Shown: piece by piece, positions 26,355 to 34,601 of the stretch | How the letters are laid out: every line of letters begins with the position of its first letter | Position numbering within the stretch: the stretch's first letter is position 1 | Assembly (NCBI GenBank): GCA_002381765.1 | Contig: DFXX01000032.1 | Location: forward strand, 1 to 63,507 | Direction: 5' to 3' | DNA length: 63,507 nucleotides | From: Bacteriovoracaceae bacterium UBA4097 | GTDB taxonomy: Bacteria; Bdellovibrionota; Bacteriovoracia; Bacteriovoracales; Bacteriovoracaceae | The notes under the pieces: model-generated | Databases searched by the model: none | What the model was told of the DNA's origin: nothing | The model's input: the letters and a program-made list of their open reading frames with translations, nothing else | Program-made: the position numbers and the translations under genes

Positions 26355-27391
26355 AGAGCCCCCCAATGGCTGGCCGATAGCATTTTTAATTCTGAAAATA
26401 TTGGATTCATAAAGAAGCTATCAATTTCAGCAATTATTTCTTCAACTTCTGGACGAATATAATAATGATGTAGACTTTTATTTAGCGGGGCCCATCTGTC
26501 TGGACTTGTTTCCGAAAAGATAACAATGCTTGGAACCCCTAGTGCTGCTCCAAGATGTGAGACGCCAGTGTCATTACATATCAACCCTAAGCTGCCTTTC
26601 AAAAGAGCACCAAGGGGCCCTAGCGGAAGATTCAAGCTGGCAGTATTAAAGGAATCGAATTGCATGAGTTTCTGAATGTAAGAAACTAATTCTCCTTCAA
26701 GAGCGTTTCCTGTAAAAACCACCTCATAACCTCTCTCTGAGATATAATCAGCAATTCGAGCAAATGCATGGGGAGACCATCGTTTTGATTCAGTGGAAGC
26801 ACCCGGATGAATGCAAAAATAAGGCCTAGTAAGATCCATTTGGGCTCCCAAAATGGAATGGAGAATTTCAGAATCATGAAGAGTGAGTGGGAATTCTAAG
26901 AAGACATCTTCAATGTCAATTCCCAAAGGGGAAAGGACACTCAAACATCTGTTAACTTCATTACTATTGTCATTATAAAGAGAATAAGAATCTGGGGAAG
27001 GACAATACTGACCCTGCCGATATACACCAATAGTCTCTTTAGCATTGAATAAAGAAACTAACGGATTACTCAGTTCACCACTGCCATGCATTTGAATCAG
27101 TAAGTCTAAATCTCTCTTTTGTAAGTCAGAAATAAATTCAATGACTTCTATAGGATCAGATTGCGTTTCGGGCATACCAGGAAAACCAGGAAAAGGAATA
27201 AACTCATTGATGTAATGTGAGTATCTCTTTGCCAAGTTTTCTGCAGAGGTCAATGAGATGAGAGTAATCTGAGCATCAGGAAATGCTTTGCGTATAGCTC
27301 TAAGAGCTGGAACTGCACACAACATATCACCCAACTTGAGGGCCCGAAAAATAGCAATTCGCTTTATATCTAGTCGCAAGTGTTCCAACAT
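26351..27391 (-). CDS. glycosyltransferase family 9 (heptosyltransferase), copy 3; first gene of the operon
   Basis: 346 residues from the ATG at 27391, which has GAGGAG 5 bases upstream; the longer frame adds 33 implausible residues. GT9 marks: IKRIAIFRALKLGDMLCAVP, CIHPGASTESKRWSP and ICNDTGVSHLGAALGVPS. Unlike copies 1 and 2 it has no C-terminal cysteine cluster. It starts the nine-gene minus-strand operon (27391 to 19205), in which neighbours overlap or lie within 14 bases. Confidence 0.88.
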   Translation of the reverse strand: MLEHLRLDIKRIAIFRALKLGDMLCAVPALRAIRKAFPDAQITLISLTSAENLAKRYSHYINEFIPFPGFPGMPETQSDPIEVIEFISDLQKRDLDLLIQMHGSGELSNPLVSLFNAKETIGVYRQGQYCPSPDSYSLYNDNSNEVNRCLSVLSPLGIDIEDVFLEFPLTLHDSEILHSILGAQMDLTRPYFCIHPGASTESKRWSPHAFARIADYISERGYEVVFTGNALEGELVSYIQKLMQFDSFNTASLNLPLGPLGALLKGSLGLICNDTGVSHLGAALGVPSIVIFSETSPDRWAPLNKSLHHYYIRPEVEEIIAEIDSFFMNPIFSELKMLSASHWGAL

Positions 27392-27539
27392 TTTCTCCTC
27401 TGCATTTGCTGGTGAGGGAGTGCAACTGGTAGGCCAATAATCGATAATGAAATAGTAAGAAGTTAGGAAAACATCAAAGAATTGCCTCAATCCTCAAAAG
27501 AGGCAGGACTCCCTAACAGTATGCGAGCAGAATGGAGGG

Positions 27540-28253
27540 TTAACAATTATACTTTTTTAGATAAAACTTTAAGCGCTCTAGGTTATCTCCGAAGTCCTTG
27601 GGATTTAGACCTGACTTGTTAAGAATTAAATCGGCTTCAAGTTTTTCATTCTTCATAACTAAAAAGATGTTTCTCATCTTTTCTGGCATCTCATTATGAA
27701 CCGTCTCATTATCTAAAAATCTGGGGAGTTCCTGGTAAACATCTTGAACAAGAAAATCGATAGGTTCCATTGCGGCAGATTCTTTGGCCTTCTTCTCAAG
27801 CTTCGGTAATCTCGAGGTAAGATCTTTGACGCTCCTAAATGAAATTAGGTTCGCCAAATATACCTCCTTAAAGGCCAGCTCACACACTCCTCCTCCATCG
27901 ATGAGAATTTCCTCGAAGGAATTGAGTAGCATGATGAGATAGCTCACTTGAAAGGGGTTTATCTCCAGATCAGGCAAGTTTTCAATACAGATGGAACTTT
28001 TACAGGACTCAAAAAATGTCTTCTGCTTTTGTTCCTGAAAGGGGTCCGGATAAAAGTCATCAAAAGATAATTCTGTAAGGATAGGCTGAACATAGATAGC
28101 GCCTAAGGCATCCAGTTTTTTTTCAAATGAAGCTAATTCATCTTCAGTAAAAGTATCTTCGAGGAATGCATCAAATTCGGCTTGATGAGCTTCTACTATG
28201 GTCTGAAGTTCAGAAAGAGTGAGTTGGGAATAGAGATATATTGCTTTAGACAT
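27540..28253 (-). CDS. hypothetical protein, helical
   Basis: 237 residues, acidic, no signal peptide or membrane segment. Helical segments LTLSELQTIVEAHQAEFDAF and a C-terminal LNPKDFGDNLERLKFYL. One region, ILIDGGGVCELAFKEV, is glycine-rich. No family recognised. The start is odd: the ATG at 28253 has no Shine-Dalgarno and lies 3 bases after the terminator T-run of the SWIB gene. Either it is read by readthrough or leaderless initiation, or the true start is internal. It is separate from the LPS operon by 148 bases. Confidence 0.55.
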   Translation of the reverse strand: MSKAIYLYSQLTLSELQTIVEAHQAEFDAFLEDTFTEDELASFEKKLDALGAIYVQPILTELSFDDFYPDPFQEQKQKTFFESCKSSICIENLPDLEINPFQVSYLIMLLNSFEEILIDGGGVCELAFKEVYLANLISFRSVKDLTSRLPKLEKKAKESAAMEPIDFLVQDVYQELPRFLDNETVHNEMPEKMRNIFLVMKNEKLEADLILNKSGLNPKDFGDNLERLKFYLKKYNC

Positions 28254-28255
28254 TA

Positions 28256-28281
28256 GAAAAACGGGTCCGCTTGGGACCCGT
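28256..28281 (-). terminator. rho-independent terminator of the SWIB gene
   Basis: On the minus strand, an 8-bp GC-rich inverted repeat (ACGGGTCC / GGACCCGT) with a 5-base loop is followed by TTTTT. It lies 14 bases after the SWIB stop codon and 3 bases before the ATG of the next gene, so it sits almost on that gene's start. Confidence 0.85.
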
Positions 28282-28294
28282 CAATAAAAAGAGA

Positions 28295-28582
28295 TTAGCT
28301 AAGGTGCTTACCAAGAAGACCAGTCAACTCAAACATTGTGACTTCATCTTTTCCAAAAACTTTAAGAAGTTTCGCGTCAGCAAGAATATTTCTCTTGTTA
28401 GCAGGGTTCTGAAGATTATTTGATTTAATGTAGTCCCACATAAGTTTAACAGCTTCTGTTCTTGCAACGGGTGTTGCACCGATAACATCAGCTAGCTCAG
28501 CTGAAGGAGTCATTGCTTTCATGAAAGCAGCATTTGGCTTACGAGCAGCCTTAGCTTTTTTATCTGTAGTCATATTTTCCAT
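28295..28582 (-). CDS. SWIB/MDM2-domain protein
   Basis: 95 residues from the ATG at 28582, with GGAGG 6 bases upstream. After ~25 basic residues (KKAKAARKPNAAF) comes a SWIB domain: LADVIGATPVARTEAVKLMW, DYIKSNNLQNPANKRNI, ADAKLLKVFGKDEVTMFEL. SWIB is best known from eukaryotic SWI/SNF chromatin complexes but also occurs as short basic proteins in some bacteria such as chlamydiae. A DNA- or protein-binding nucleoid role is likely. A palindrome lies in its leader and a terminator just after it, so it is a short monocistronic unit. Confidence 0.88.
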   Translation of the reverse strand: MENMTTDKKAKAARKPNAAFMKAMTPSAELADVIGATPVARTEAVKLMWDYIKSNNLQNPANKRNILADAKLLKVFGKDEVTMFELTGLLGKHLS

Positions 28583-28591
28583 AGAACCTCC

Positions 28592-28615
28592 ATTAGTAAA
28601 CATTGATTTACTAAT
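28592..28615. promoter_or_regulatory. 9-bp perfect palindrome in the SWIB leader
   Basis: ATTAGTAAA-cattga-TTTACTAAT, arms 9 bp, spacer 6, directly adjoining the Shine-Dalgarno of the SWIB gene on the minus strand. It could be a repressor operator or an mRNA hairpin that affects ribosome access. Which, and whether it is autoregulated by the SWIB protein, is unknown. Confidence 0.45.
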
Positions 28616-28664
28616 AGTGTTAACAATTAATCATGGTAAAGCAATAAATAAAAGGCAGAAGAAA

Positions 28665-29468
28665 CTATTCTAAATCTTTGGTAATCTCCAAAGAGCGCTT
28701 GAAAGCCGCTTCAGTCGCACTTTTCGTGATCTCATCGAGTTTTTTTTCTTGATAAACCTTGATGGCCTCAACTGTAACACCTGCTTTTGATGTTACTTTA
28801 TCAATAAGATTCCCCAGAGAATCTTTATTGTTTTCTTCCATCAATTTCGCAGACCCTTTAAAAAGCTGAATAACAATATCCTTAGCTTCCTGAGACTCAA
28901 CCCCCCATGACTCCAGTTGATCGGCCATGGTTTTTGCAAAATAGAAGACGTAGGCTGGCCCTGACCCCGATACTGTCGTGACTTGATCAAAGAGTTTCTC
29001 ATTTGAAAGAGGAAAGACTTTTGAGCAAGCAGAAAAATAATCTGAACATTTCTTACGCTCAACTTGTGAAACTTCTTCAGCATGAAGTATAAGACTCACG
29101 CCCTCCCCTTGCATGGAAGGTGTGTTGGGCATGACTCGGGTAACTTTAGTAACACCAAGTTTGGATTGAATAGATTTAAGAGAAACAGCGGCCATTATAG
29201 ATATAAAATATGTATGTGAAAAATCAAACTTTCCCTTAAGTTCACTTACCAGAGAATCAAATTGTTGGGGCTTGCAACCAATAATAATGGTGTCGCAATC
29301 TCGCAAATCTTTAAGATCTTTTACCGCCCTTCCAGAAATTTCCTGAGCGAGCTTCTCAGCGCGGGTAAAACTTGGAGTATAGGTCAGAAATACTTCATCT
29401 CGAAAGGCCCTGCTTATTCCGTGAACTATAGCACTCGCCATATTTCCACATCCAATAACTCCTATCAT
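28665..29468 (-). CDS. proC: pyrroline-5-carboxylate reductase
   Basis: 267 residues, cytosolic. Last step of proline synthesis: NAD(P)H reduction of pyrroline-5-carboxylate. N-terminal Rossmann MIGVIGCGNMASAIVHG; TVSGSGPAYVFYFAK in the substrate domain; VTSKAGVTVEAIKVY near the C-terminus, slightly different from the usual SPGGTT. Full length. AGGAG precedes the ATG, 8 bases after proA. Order proB-proA-proC gives a complete glutamate-to-proline pathway in one transcript. Confidence 0.93.
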   Translation of the reverse strand: MIGVIGCGNMASAIVHGISRAFRDEVFLTYTPSFTRAEKLAQEISGRAVKDLKDLRDCDTIIIGCKPQQFDSLVSELKGKFDFSHTYFISIMAAVSLKSIQSKLGVTKVTRVMPNTPSMQGEGVSLILHAEEVSQVERKKCSDYFSACSKVFPLSNEKLFDQVTTVSGSGPAYVFYFAKTMADQLESWGVESQEAKDIVIQLFKGSAKLMEENNKDSLGNLIDKVTSKAGVTVEAIKVYQEKKLDEITKSATEAAFKRSLEITKDLE

Positions 29469-29476
29469 AAACTCTC

Positions 29477-30715
29477 CTAACCTCTGATGTGACCATCTCC
29501 GATAATCACAAAGCGTGTCGTTGTCATTTGCTCAGCTCCCATAGGCCCATAAGCATGAAGCTTTGTGGTTGAAATTCCTAGCTCTGCTCCTAGTCCCAAT
29601 TGACCACCATCATTAAAACGGGAAGATGCATTCACCATGACACAACTAGCATCAACCGATGATAGGAACTTTTCACAGATTGCTTGATTCTCAGAAACAA
29701 TGACTTCCGTATGATGACTGCCATATGTATCAATATGATTTATTGCATCCTCTAAAGAGTCAACTGTCTTTATAGACAGGATATTGTCCAGATATTCAGT
29801 GGCCCAATCCTCATCGGTAGCGAGTTTAAGTTCTACCCCTGCATGCTCCATAAATGTTTTATCGGTTCTGAGTTCTGTCTTTTTTTCGTGGAGTGCTTTA
29901 GTGAGATCTTTGGCAATTTTTCCAACAAGCTCTTTATGTACAAGTAGTGTTTCAATAGCATTACATACGCCGGTTCTCTGGGTTTTGGCATTAAGAACAA
30001 GCTTAATGGCCTTTTCCATATTGGCATCTTTATCCAGATACATATGACAAAGTCCCTGGAAGTGAGCAATGACCGGCATCTTGGCGTGCTCGTGCACATG
30101 ATGAATCAGCTTCTCTCCCCCTCTCGGTATAACCACGTCAATAAACTCAGCAAGCTCCAGGAGCTCATCAATGACTTTTCGATTATCAGATGCTAAAACT
30201 TGAACAGACTCTTTTGGAATATATTTTGAGATTGATTCTTGGATAATCTCTCCCAGAATCTCATTTGAATTCTTCGCCTCTTTCCCGCCCTTTAAGATAA
30301 TGGCATTAGATGACTTTATGGCCAGGGCAGCACAATCCACAACCACATTGGGTCGGCTTTCAAAGATCATTAGAATTACTCCTAAAGGGATTCTCTGACG
30401 CTTAATCTGAAGACCGGCTTTGTCAGTAAACTCTTTATGAAATATTCCAACGACTTCTTCTTGTTCAGCAATTGACCTCACTCCCTGAACCATCTCTTCG
30501 ATGCGGGACTCATTAAGTTTTAGTCTATCTTTCATCGAAGCATTAAGATTTGATTCTTCAGCAAAAGCCAAATCCAGCTCATTTGCCTTAACTATATCCT
30601 GTTTACGTTTAAGAAGGTTCTCGGCCATTTCGAGTAGAATCTTCTTTCTCGTAGTATGGTCCAAGCTCATCAATTTTTTTGAAGCTGTTTTTGCCTCTTT
30701 AGCTAATTTTTTCAT
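29477..30715 (-). CDS. proA: glutamate-5-semialdehyde dehydrogenase
   Basis: 412 residues, cytosolic, NADPH-dependent. Reduces glutamyl-5-phosphate, made by ProB, to the semialdehyde. The catalytic cysteine is in KTQRTGVCNAIETLL; other family marks are MIFESRPNVVVDCAAL, VVIPRGGEKLIHHV and FNDGGQLGLGAELGIST. The start overlaps proB by 17 bases, with GGTGAAATAA upstream. Confidence 0.95.
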   Translation of the reverse strand: MKKLAKEAKTASKKLMSLDHTTRKKILLEMAENLLKRKQDIVKANELDLAFAEESNLNASMKDRLKLNESRIEEMVQGVRSIAEQEEVVGIFHKEFTDKAGLQIKRQRIPLGVILMIFESRPNVVVDCAALAIKSSNAIILKGGKEAKNSNEILGEIIQESISKYIPKESVQVLASDNRKVIDELLELAEFIDVVIPRGGEKLIHHVHEHAKMPVIAHFQGLCHMYLDKDANMEKAIKLVLNAKTQRTGVCNAIETLLVHKELVGKIAKDLTKALHEKKTELRTDKTFMEHAGVELKLATDEDWATEYLDNILSIKTVDSLEDAINHIDTYGSHHTEVIVSENQAICEKFLSSVDASCVMVNASSRFNDGGQLGLGAELGISTTKLHAYGPMGAEQMTTTRFVIIGDGHIRG

Positions 30716-31796
30716 TTATTTCACCATTTATTACTAAGTTCATTTTAAGAATTACTTCGCAGTTCTCCATTTTCTTAATAAGATCAACTTCGCTTCTGTC
30801 AAACTCAGTCATTCCCACGGCGAAGGTCTCTCCATTATACCGAAGATCAACACAATCGCCTTTATAAAAAGCCCCTTCTGCTTCTAGAACGCCATGAGAA
30901 AGAAGTGATCCATTATTTATAAGGCATTCATAGGCTTCCCTACTGACATCAATGGCACAATTATATCTTCGAGTAGAAATCAACCACGCATTTCGTGAAT
31001 CCGAATTGAAGTCATTATTAATATCAAAAAGAGTTCCCGAATTTGAAGTTAGAGGATCAATTAAAATTCTTTCATTATCTTTTGAACTGATAATACATTT
31101 TACACCTACATGGGTTGCCTTACTAACAGCATCGATCTTCGACTCCATACCACCTCGACCGGTAGCCGTCTTAGTTCTCATGTCGATGTGATCCATACGC
31201 TCACCAAAACTTACATATTTGATAAGTTTGGCATCCTTCTCTGCGGGATCTCGGTCGTAGAGACCTTTCGCTGTTGTTATAATAAGCAGTAAATCTGCTT
31301 CCACCATTTGCGCTGCCTGAGCGGCTAGATGATCGTTATCCCCCACAGAAATATCAGTGTAAGAGATACTGTCGTTTTCATTTAAAATGGGGATAACATT
31401 ATTCTTAAGGAGTGTACTGATGGTTTCTTTACCATGGAGAAACCTTTGCTGATTTCTAAAGTCATCATGAGTTAATAATATCTGAGAACAGATACTACCA
31501 TTTTCTTCAAATAAGTCAGAGTACTTATTAATTAGCTTAGGTTGACCAATAGCACTTGCACATTGTTGTCTGACAACTTTATTAGGAAGGTGCTTCTCTA
31601 AAAAAGCTCGTCCTACATTGACAGCTCCAGAAGATACCAGAACAACCTCTATGCCTTCTCTTTGTAACTCGCAGATATCTTCGACAATAATTCTAAGTCT
31701 TCGAAGATCACACTTTCCATTAGGTTTAGTCACGACATTGCTGCCGACCTTAACGACTATCCTTCGGACGTCTTTTAATTCCGCTCTTAAGTTCAT
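30699..31796 (-). CDS. proB: glutamate 5-kinase with C-terminal PUA domain
   Basis: 365 residues. Amino-acid kinase fold: RRIVVKVGSNVVTKPNG, VVLVSSGAVNVGR (nucleotide loop), ILNENDSISYTDISVGDND, then TATGRGGMESKIDAV. The last ~90 residues form a PUA domain (SLLSHGVLEAEGAFYKGD). Proline feedback inhibition is usual for the family. First gene of the pro operon; AAAGG lies before the ATG. putP ends 79 bases upstream on the same strand, with no clear terminator between. Confidence 0.94.
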   Translation of the reverse strand: MNLRAELKDVRRIVVKVGSNVVTKPNGKCDLRRLRIIVEDICELQREGIEVVLVSSGAVNVGRAFLEKHLPNKVVRQQCASAIGQPKLINKYSDLFEENGSICSQILLTHDDFRNQQRFLHGKETISTLLKNNVIPILNENDSISYTDISVGDNDHLAAQAAQMVEADLLLIITTAKGLYDRDPAEKDAKLIKYVSFGERMDHIDMRTKTATGRGGMESKIDAVSKATHVGVKCIISSKDNERILIDPLTSNSGTLFDINNDFNSDSRNAWLISTRRYNCAIDVSREAYECLINNGSLLSHGVLEAEGAFYKGDCVDLRYNGETFAVGMTEFDRSEVDLIKKMENCEVILKMNLVINGEINEKIS

Positions 31797-31875
31797 AAAA
31801 TAATAACCTTTAATTTAACTTAGCAAGTCATTTATAAAACTACATTTCCTCTTGAAGGTACTTCGGCATTATCGT

Positions 31876-33183
31876 TTATTCTTTTAGCTTTAAGTGAACT
31901 TCTTCAAATTTAAGGCGCATAGAATCTGACACCTGTTGTTTCTTACTAAACAACAGAACACATATGGTGGCCATGATAAAGCCTGCCCAAGCATAGGAAA
32001 CAAGTTCAAGTACACTCGAGTTGCGATCGGTTGAAATATACCAAGCGATCAGCGCGATAATGATGACGGTCGCTCTCCCTACCCATACCAATTCAGTATT
32101 TGTAGCGTTCCTGCGAAGGAGAACATGATAGAGATCTCGGGTTAAAACGGAAGAAGAAACTAAAAGTTGAGAATCGATGGTACTCATAATCGCAGCAAGA
32201 ATAGCGGCAAGAAGAAAGCCAGCAATCCAAGGATTAAATAGGAGCTGAGAAAGAGAAATGAAAATTTTCTCACTATCCTGGAGCTCGACTCCATTGGCGG
32301 CCACATAAGCGAGGCCAAAAAATCCAGTCATAAGAGACCCAATCACTGAAACAATCATCCAGGACATACCTACTGCCTTAGCAGTACCAATATCTTTACT
32401 ATCCCTGATTGACATAAATCGCACGATGATATGAGGCTGTCCAAAGTATCCCAATCCCCAAGCTAAGAAAGAAACTATTCCGATAAAGGTAGACCCTCTC
32501 AGAATATCTAGATTTTTAGGATCTATCGCGTGTACAGCACTAACGGCTTCAGAAACTCCTCCGAGTTCAAAAATGACCACTATGGGAGTTATAATTAAGG
32601 CCAACATCATCAATATGCCCTGGATGAGATCTGTCCAGCTGACAGCATTATATCCACCTAAGAAAGTATATGAGACGATGATGATACTACCTGTAATAAG
32701 AGCAGTGCTATAGCTCATATCAAAAGTTGCTTCAAAGAGCTTTGCTCCTCCAACTAAACCAGAAGAAGTATATAATGTGTAGAAAACGAGGATAACAATA
32801 GCTGTAACAATTCTGAGCCAGTTTTGTTTATCTTCAAAGCGATTGGAAAAATAATCAGGTATCGTGATGGCATCATCTAGATGAAAAGTATATAGCCTTA
32901 AAGGTTTTGCAACATAATGCCAATTCAAGAATGCCCCGAGGGTCAATCCTATCGCAATCCAACTCCCCACTACTCCCTGTGAGTACATCATGCCCGGTAG
33001 ACCCAGGAGAAGCCAGCCACTCATATCAGATGCCCCGGCACTTAATGCAGTTACCAAGGGCCCCAGCCCCCGTCCGCCAAGGACGTAATCACTAAGATCA
33101 TCTGTCTTAAGATAGAAGTAAATCCCGATGCCGACCATGACTACCATGTATAGACTGAATGAAATGAGTACCGATAAGTCCAT
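31876..33183 (-). CDS. putP: sodium/proline symporter
   Basis: 435 residues from the ATG at 33183, with about 12-13 transmembrane helices of the SSS family. Hallmarks: DYVLGGRGLGPLVTALSAGA, DMSGWLLLGLPGMMY, GGYNAVSWTDLIQG and ILAAIMSTIDSQLLVSSS, the last being the Na+/proline-site region of PutP. An upstream in-frame start would add 27 hydrophilic residues with no RBS support, so I prefer MDLSVLIS. Encoded just upstream of the proline synthesis operon, so uptake and synthesis may be co-transcribed. Confidence 0.9.
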   Translation of the reverse strand: MDLSVLISFSLYMVVMVGIGIYFYLKTDDLSDYVLGGRGLGPLVTALSAGASDMSGWLLLGLPGMMYSQGVVGSWIAIGLTLGAFLNWHYVAKPLRLYTFHLDDAITIPDYFSNRFEDKQNWLRIVTAIVILVFYTLYTSSGLVGGAKLFEATFDMSYSTALITGSIIIVSYTFLGGYNAVSWTDLIQGILMMLALIITPIVVIFELGGVSEAVSAVHAIDPKNLDILRGSTFIGIVSFLAWGLGYFGQPHIIVRFMSIRDSKDIGTAKAVGMSWMIVSVIGSLMTGFFGLAYVAANGVELQDSEKIFISLSQLLFNPWIAGFLLAAILAAIMSTIDSQLLVSSSVLTRDLYHVLLRRNATNTELVWVGRATVIIIALIAWYISTDRNSSVLELVSYAWAGFIMATICVLLFSKKQQVSDSMRLKFEEVHLKLKE

Positions 33184-33389
33184 AAAAACGCCTTCTTCAA
33201 TATTACATGATTGATTTACGCTAACATTGTTTTCCTTTGAGATCAAACTTGAGACCTGGAGCAATAACCAATTTTCAGTCGATTAGAGAAGAATCAGAAA
33301 TTTTTTTTAAGAAAAAAAGAATCGACGCTTGTTTGGAGGAAATTCATTTTCCACTTCTGCATGTGAATTTTCTCTAATATATTATTTGT

Positions 33390-34601
33390 ATGAATAATCA
33401 AAAACCCAAAATTCTCTTGGTAGAAAATATTCACCCTATCGCCAAAGAGCATCTTGAAAGCGAAGGCTATCAGGTCGACCTGCTTTCACATGCCCCTACC
33501 GAAGATGAGTTAATCCAGCTCATGCCACAGTACTGTGCTTTAGGTATCAGATCAAAAACTGAAATCACTGCCAATGTTTTGAAGCATTCTCAAAAGACCC
33601 TCACGATTGGTTGCTTTTGTATTGGTACAAATCAAGTTGATCTCACCAAGGCAAGAAGTCATGGTGTTGCTGTCTTCAACGCTCCCCATTCCAACACCAG
33701 AAGTGTGGCGGAACTCGTTATCGCAGAGATGATAGCATTGTCCCGACAGCTAGGTGACAGAAACACCAAAGCTCATCAGGGTGAGTGGATGAAGTCTGCT
33801 GAGGGCTCAAAGGAAGTCAGAGGAAAGGTTTTAGGGATTATTGGTTACGGACACATTGGAAGCCAGGTCAGTATTCTGGCCGAGAGCTTGGGCCTACAAG
33901 TCCTCTTTTATGATACCGTTAAAAAACTTCCTTTAGGTAATGCTAAATCTGTTACCTCTCTTGAGGAGCTACTTAAAAGTTCTGATTTTGTGACTCTTCA
34001 TGTTCCAGAAGCTCTGGAAAATAAAAACATGATTGGAAGAAAAGAACTTGCGGCGATGAAAAAAGGTAGTTACCTGATTAATGCCAGTCGTGGTTCAGTC
34101 GTAGAAATCGATTCCTTGGCAAATGCACTTAAGATCAATCATATTGCCGGATGTGCAGTTGACGTTTTCCCCCATGAGCCTGCTTCCAACAAGGAAAGGT
34201 TCTCTTCACCTCTTCAGGGATTAGCTAACGTCATCCTGACTCCTCACATTGGGGGAAGCACCGAAGAAGCTCAAAAGGCCATTGGTTTGGAGGTAGCAGA
34301 AAGCTTTAGAAGGTTTCTTAAAATTGGCTCAACTTCTGGTGCAGTCAATTTTCCCAATGTAGATCTTCCAGTAAAGAAAGGAACATCTCGCATTCTAAAT
34401 GTTCACAGAAATGAGCCTGGGGTATTGGGAGAAATTAACACCATTATCTCTAAGGCCGGTGCAAATATTGAAGGCCAGTATCTCTCTACCGATGAGGAAG
34501 TTGGATATATGGTTATGGATGTCCACTCCACTCATGTTGATCAATTGGCCGGAGAAATTGAGAAGCTGAACCGCTCAATAAGAACTCGAGTCGTCTATTA
34601 A
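33390..34601 (+). CDS. serA: D-3-phosphoglycerate dehydrogenase with ACT domain
   Basis: 403 residues, cytosolic. First step of serine synthesis, oxidising 3-phosphoglycerate with NAD. Strikingly like E. coli SerA: IGCFCIGTNQVDL, FNAPHSNTRSVAELVI, LGIIGYGHIGSQ (NAD loop), INASRGSVVEIDSL, LTPHIGGSTEEAQ. The final ~75 residues are the ACT domain that senses serine (NEPGVLGEINTIIS). There is no Shine-Dalgarno; a TATTAT hexamer lies 4 bases before the ATG, suggesting a leaderless or near-leaderless message. Its stop shares TTAA with the convergent PilZ gene. Confidence 0.95.
   Translation: MNNQKPKILLVENIHPIAKEHLESEGYQVDLLSHAPTEDELIQLMPQYCALGIRSKTEITANVLKHSQKTLTIGCFCIGTNQVDLTKARSHGVAVFNAPHSNTRSVAELVIAEMIALSRQLGDRNTKAHQGEWMKSAEGSKEVRGKVLGIIGYGHIGSQVSILAESLGLQVLFYDTVKKLPLGNAKSVTSLEELLKSSDFVTLHVPEALENKNMIGRKELAAMKKGSYLINASRGSVVEIDSLANALKINHIAGCAVDVFPHEPASNKERFSSPLQGLANVILTPHIGGSTEEAQKAIGLEVAESFRRFLKIGSTSGAVNFPNVDLPVKKGTSRILNVHRNEPGVLGEINTIISKAGANIEGQYLSTDEEVGYMVMDVHSTHVDQLAGEIEKLNRSIRTRVVY

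Noticed and set aside
19621..27391. three GT9 genes as recent duplication or assembly error
   Set aside because: They share only family motifs; lengths, flanks and cysteine tails differ, so they are old, distinct genes.
27480..27510. terminator between the 237-residue gene and the LPS operon
   Set aside because: The only hairpin (TGCCTC/GAGGCA) is 6 bp with an 11-base loop and no T-run.
28665..33183. proC motif change (SKAGVT for SPGGTT) as an inactive enzyme
   Set aside because: Other NAD and substrate motifs are intact and the gene is in a complete proB-proA-proC operon, so natural variation is more likely.
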